Positions 60,491 to 64,000 of a DNA stretch of 64,000 bases are shown here, piece after piece. Below the pieces are notes generated by a model. The model saw only the letters and a list, made by a program, of their open reading frames with translations, did not search any database and was not told where the DNA came from. This DNA comes from Bacillota bacterium (GTDB taxonomy: Bacteria > Bacillota > Clostridia > Acetivibrionales > DTU013). The stretch covers positions 1-64,000 of the forward strand of contig JAEYOM010000183.1 of NCBI GenBank assembly GCA_023411715.1, given 5' to 3'. Position numbers and translations under genes: made by a program. Position 1 is the first letter of the stretch; each line of letters opens with the position of its first letter.

Positions 60491-60642
60491 CGAAAGCCTG
60501 ATGAAGCTGTCCTGATATCTATATCTGTATTTCAGCGCATGCCGTGTGCAGTTGAAACCGTCATATTTCATTCCTTGTATACAAATAGAAAACAATCAAG
60601 CCATGATGCCTATTCCTTCACCCATCCTGTCAGCCGGTATGG

Positions 60643-62253
60643 TTACTGCCTCTTTTTGAACCGGAATACATTCCAGGAAAGTTTCTTTACAACAGTAGAA
60701 ACCTTACCTTCATCAAACTTATCCACGACACGGATTGAAGGCACAATAACGTTCGGGTTTTCATACGTGTTGGCTGTGTCGAGATCGTCTGTATAGAGCT
60801 GGATCTGTTCTATAAAATCATAGCCCTTAAATCCGCCGACATCGAGCTCCAGAGTAGTATCCTGCTCCCAGTTACGGTTGATCACGAACACATTGAGCTC
60901 ATTGTTTCCTTCGTCATAAGCTGCTGCTGATTCGATATACGGCACTCCCTCGTGTGTGTCGTACTGATGGAAGTCGCTTGTGGCGTAACCGGGGATATCA
61001 TAGGTATCACAATCCACAGACGGTATCAGAGAAACGCCGCGGCCGTACTGAATCAGATGCGAGAGGGGATAATAGGAGGCGGACCTCCAGACATGTTCAC
61101 GGTTGGTTGCGGCAAGGGCCCCCAGTCCGCCGGTCATGCAGGCAATCTTTATGCGGTCGGCATGGCGTATGAAGGTAAGCAGGGTCGAAGCGGATGTTAG
61201 TGCATTAAGTATCTCACTGCTGCGTATGCGCATCATCCGGGTCTCCCAGTTATCCGGGTCATGGCGCACGTAGGTCTTGCCCGGGTCGAATTCATAAAAG
61301 CCGGAGACATTTATATTGCCCCCCCGGCCATAGTGGAGTTCTTTCGCGGGTTCAGCCATACTGCCGTACTCGTCGAAGGAGAGCATCATCTGCTTTGGAG
61401 AGTGAAGCTTGGTCTGGACAAAATCGCATAGGGCAATTTCTGTTCTTATATAATCCTCAAACATGGCGGATCCGCCCAGCAACGCTCCAAGATCGCCAAT
61501 GGGAGCGGAATGGTAATGATGCATTGAAATATAGTCCACTGTCTCATAGCACTCCTGCAGCGCTTCGAGGTCCCACTGGGGATATGTGTGCAGGAATGGT
61601 GAGGAGGAAACGCATGCGACGGTCTCGATCGTGGGGTCAACCCACTTCATTGCCTTGGACACTTCGTGGGCAAGTATGCCGTATCCGCGCGGGTTCTTTT
61701 CCCATGACGCTATTTGCCAGGGACCATCCGCTTCATTTCCGAGATACCATGTTTTGACTCCATACGGTTTTTCATGTCCATACAGCTTGCGCAGATCAGA
61801 CCAGTATGTACCGCCTTCATGGTTGGAATATTCGATAAGGCTGATCGCGTCGTTTATATTGCCGGTACCGAGGTTGATTGTGTACAAAGGTTCGAAGCCG
61901 ACTCGTTCAGCCCACTGCAGATACTCGTCATGACCCACATCATTCGGTATATATTGATTCCAGGCGAGATCAAGATGCGATTTCCTTTTTTCTATCGGTC
62001 CGATTGAATCCTTCCAGTCCCATCCGGATACGAAATTTCCGCCTGGCAGGCGAACCGAAGGAAGACCGGTACTCTTCAGCGCATCGATGAAATCCCGGCG
62101 AAATCCCTTGTCATCAGCTGTGGGATGCTTTGGATTATACATGCTGCCGTTGACCATGGATCCTATCGGCTCAAGGAAGGCGCCGAAAAGTCGCGGCGAG
62201 ATGGCGCCGGTCCTGAATGCAGGGTGAATCGTTACTGTTGCCTTTTTACCCAT
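60643..62253 (-). CDS. Glycoside hydrolase family 51 alpha-L-arabinofuranosidase
   Basis: A 536-residue retaining enzyme, cytoplasmic. The barrel shows SPRLFGAFLEPIGSMVNGSM at the start, SVRLPGGNFVSGWDWKDSIG near residue 66, acid/base Glu in YLGNEADGPWQ near 172, DYISMHHYHS near 240 and nucleophile Glu in LSFDEYGSM near 295. It ends in a beta-sandwich. It releases alpha-L-arabinofuranose from arabinoxylan or arabinan oligosaccharides. I chose ATG at 62253 after AGGAGGT; the longer reading from 62274 includes that ribosome site. It is followed by no further minus-strand gene and faces the PNPOx-like gene. Confidence 0.94.
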   Translation of the reverse strand: MGKKATVTIHPAFRTGAISPRLFGAFLEPIGSMVNGSMYNPKHPTADDKGFRRDFIDALKSTGLPSVRLPGGNFVSGWDWKDSIGPIEKRKSHLDLAWNQYIPNDVGHDEYLQWAERVGFEPLYTINLGTGNINDAISLIEYSNHEGGTYWSDLRKLYGHEKPYGVKTWYLGNEADGPWQIASWEKNPRGYGILAHEVSKAMKWVDPTIETVACVSSSPFLHTYPQWDLEALQECYETVDYISMHHYHSAPIGDLGALLGGSAMFEDYIRTEIALCDFVQTKLHSPKQMMLSFDEYGSMAEPAKELHYGRGGNINVSGFYEFDPGKTYVRHDPDNWETRMMRIRSSEILNALTSASTLLTFIRHADRIKIACMTGGLGALAATNREHVWRSASYYPLSHLIQYGRGVSLIPSVDCDTYDIPGYATSDFHQYDTHEGVPYIESAAAYDEGNNELNVFVINRNWEQDTTLELDVGGFKGYDFIEQIQLYTDDLDTANTYENPNVIVPSIRVVDKFDEGKVSTVVKKLSWNVFRFKKRQ

Positions 62254-62281
62254 TTTTTTAACCTCCTGTCTCATAAATATT

Positions 62282-62317
62282 ATCGGCGGACAGGTGCAAA
62301 ATATAATGTCCGCCGAT
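62282..62317 (-). terminator. Intercistronic hairpin between GH95 and GH51 genes
   Basis: Perfect 11-bp stem ATCGGCGGACA (62282-62292) with TGTCCGCCGAT (62307-62317). On the minus strand it follows the GH95 stop and precedes the GH51 ribosome site, with only AATATTT after it, so termination may be partial. Confidence 0.6.
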
Positions 62318-62330
62318 TTGAAATATCGTT

Positions 62331-64000
62331 TTACACTTTCTTGAAAACTATTTCGACGTTAATCTTCTCACCTTCGGCGAAAGTATACTGAATATGATCA
62401 CCGTCGAGAGGCATTTCGGCGCCGTTAATCCGGAAGGAAGCAATATTCCTGCGGCAGCGAATCGTCAGTGTCTGTGTTTTGCCTGAGATGAGCGAGGCCT
62501 TGAGGTCCTTTTCACACCAATCCATACGTTCCAGCTTTGCCCATGTGTAAAGCCATAAGCCTTCTATAGCGCCATTTTTGAGGTAGTCCGGCATCGCAGG
62601 AAGGAACTCGACGATGCCCGGTTCTGAGAAGACGCACATTTCAAGCAGTATTGCGGGCATTGCGCCTTGCAGATCAGGGAATTGGCCTCGGTATGGGAAG
62701 TGCCTGGTTTGCAGAGTACGCGTAACGAAACCGTGGTTCATCAACTGAGACAGGTTTTGAACGGTCTCTTCGATGTCCTTGAGGCGGATGGCCGAAAGAC
62801 AGCGATGTATAATGCCGTGCGCAGAATCGTCCTGCTGACCGCGCTTGCGGTTGGATATCTTGATTGCCTTTGCAAGTTCCGGCTCCTTATCCGGAGTCAC
62901 GGCGCGGCCCGGCCACAAATCATAGTGATGCGAGACATGCCTGTGATTGAAATTCTCTTCGATGGTTGGCCATGCCCATTCCTTCAAACCGCCGCCTTCA
63001 TCGAGAAGATAAGTCGGCAGTGATTCGCGCTGTGCTTCCCAGTGCGAAATATTCTCCTGCTCGATACCCAGCGTATTGCAGGCTGTAATCAGGTTGTCGA
63101 GAACCTCCCTGCAGATGGCGATATCCATGACGGAATTTATTCTGGTCGGACTGATATCTTTGCAGGTGACCGTCGTATAGTCGGGGTTCGGTGTCGGATC
63201 CTCCGGAGAGAATGATGGATAGAATATTACATGGCCATCCGGCCCGTGGTCGCAGGCATAATCCTCGAAGAACAGCGTGATTTCCTTGAGTGCGGGCACC
63301 AGACGGTTCCTAAGGAATTCCTTGTCGCCAGTGACCAGCCAGTAACCCCACAGCTCATTGTAGATCCAGCCAAGGCAACCGGTCCAGCAGTAGTGCGGAT
63401 AAGTCCTGGAAAAGTGGTAGAACAACCCGGAATCATAATCGCAGTGGACGCTGCAAAGCAGTCCTCGCGCGCCGAAAAGCTTACGTGCGTTCGTACGGAA
63501 GTCTTCGAACTTGGTCTCGTAATACCGGAAGTAGACGTCCATCTCGTCGAAAAGGCCTGTATTGTTGCCGGCGCAGACCTGCAGATTCGTGTTGATATTG
63601 TGCTGGCCCCACATGGGCGGTATATTGCCGGTATCCATGATCTGGTAAAAACGGCCCATATCGTAGAGCTTATCCATTAACATACCATCGATTTCAAAAT
63701 CGGTATTCGAGCGCGTCATCAATTCCTCGGCTGAAAGCGCGAAATCTTTCCCGTCGCCCATTTGAAGCCTCGAACGCTCCATGCGGGAGCCCATATATTC
63801 ACGGTTGTAAGCAAGCAGAGCATCAAAGTCCGGGGCAATGGCGAGGACTTCATCCACGACCGGCTTCGCACAGGCAAATGTGAAGTTATCCTCGAACTTG
63901 ACCGTCCTGGAAAGGATCATAAGGCTATCGGCTTCGGTTACGCGGATGCCGCCGTCAATACGCTCGGTTTTGCCGCCGCGGCGGATGAAACGGATGACGG
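62331..64000 (-). CDS. GH95-like glycoside hydrolase, divergent (5' end beyond window)
   Basis: The open frame continues through the window edge (codons reading VIRFIRRGGKTERIDGGI before the first internal Met), so the gene is partial, with 556 codons visible. It shows the GH95 barrel pattern: GNIPPMWGQHNINTNLQVCA with candidate Asn residues, FYPSFSPEDPTPN with the Glu, HRHVSHHYDLWPG, and FPDLQGAMPAILLEM with the Asp. It differs from the gene at 53787, where these read VNINLQMNYWP and FQIDGNLGATAG, so it probably has another specificity. It lies upstream of the GH51 gene in the same direction. Confidence 0.87.
   Translation of the reverse strand, partial: VIRFIRRGGKTERIDGGIRVTEADSLMILSRTVKFEDNFTFACAKPVVDEVLAIAPDFDALLAYNREYMGSRMERSRLQMGDGKDFALSAEELMTRSNTDFEIDGMLMDKLYDMGRFYQIMDTGNIPPMWGQHNINTNLQVCAGNNTGLFDEMDVYFRYYETKFEDFRTNARKLFGARGLLCSVHCDYDSGLFYHFSRTYPHYCWTGCLGWIYNELWGYWLVTGDKEFLRNRLVPALKEITLFFEDYACDHGPDGHVIFYPSFSPEDPTPNPDYTTVTCKDISPTRINSVMDIAICREVLDNLITACNTLGIEQENISHWEAQRESLPTYLLDEGGGLKEWAWPTIEENFNHRHVSHHYDLWPGRAVTPDKEPELAKAIKISNRKRGQQDDSAHGIIHRCLSAIRLKDIEETVQNLSQLMNHGFVTRTLQTRHFPYRGQFPDLQGAMPAILLEMCVFSEPGIVEFLPAMPDYLKNGAIEGLWLYTWAKLERMDWCEKDLKASLISGKTQTLTIRCRRNIASFRINGAEMPLDGDHIQYTFAEGEKINVEIVFKKV

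Noticed and set aside
1..64000. CRISPR arrays, rRNA, tRNA, prophage or intact insertion sequences
   Set aside because: No regularly spaced repeats, no rRNA or tRNA signatures and no transposase, integrase or phage structural genes were recognised.

Overview
The window looks like a chromosomal segment of a Gram-positive, low-to-mid GC, saccharolytic Clostridia (Bacillota) bacterium. This rests on strong AGGAGG-type ribosome binding sites, sigma-A promoters, an FMN riboswitch before an ECF riboflavin transporter, a lipoteichoic acid synthase, the nnr-alr-mazE-mazF gene order, VanW and YitT proteins, and a large plant-polysaccharide gene cluster. No rRNA, tRNA, CRISPR array or intact transposase gene was seen. 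The only mobile-looking DNA is two transposase-free palindromic elements.

Layout. (1) 1-7608: end of an exopolysaccharide cluster (GT4 glycosyltransferase, DUF4330 membrane protein, O-antigen-ligase-like polymerase, F420-hydrogenase-beta-like protein, flippase, polysaccharide pyruvyl transferase). (2) 7721-14168: coiled-coil protein, bifunctional NAD(P)HX repair enzyme, alanine racemase, MazEF-type toxin-antitoxin with a palindromic promoter, membrane-anchored FAD protein. (3) 14173-18555, minus strand: envelope glycolipid operon (MGDG-synthase-like glycosyltransferase, CrtO-like acyltransferase, LtaS, TagA) behind one promoter. (4) 18730-25178: small accessory genes including YitT, a Phd/RelE pair, FMN riboswitch plus ribU, a mini-HTH protein, several very small membrane proteins, VanW and two GNAT acetyltransferases. 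(5) 25304-32097, minus strand: arginine genes argD, carA, carB, argF, with tandem ARG boxes over the argD promoter. (6) 32401-64000: a glycan-utilisation island.

The island holds GH43, GH4, two GH95, GH31 and GH51 enzymes, a type-B carboxylesterase, a CocE/NonD hydrolase broken by an in-frame TAG, a class-C beta-lactamase-like hydrolase, a SUMF1-fold protein, a heterodimeric ABC exporter, an Lpl-type sugar ABC importer, an MFS transporter, MarR and GntR/LacI-hybrid regulators, and two MoaF-domain proteins, one fused to an NAD(P)-binding domain. The enzyme set suggests a branched glycan carrying arabinosyl, xylosyl or glucosyl, fucosyl or galactosyl and ester groups, such as decorated arabinoxylan, xyloglucan or pectin. 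The exact substrate is not readable from sequence.

The most interesting signal is a repeated operator, TTAG-N4-CTAA. It occurs exactly five times and imperfectly once, each time in a promoter of this island: GH43, the exporter operon, the MoaF-esterase operon and the GntR-type regulator. A marR gene lies in the middle, and its natural start appears to be cut by a TAG at codon 3. I infer a MarR-controlled module for the ester or aromatic decorations of the glycan, in which esterase, MoaF proteins and exporter act together. That function is a hypothesis.
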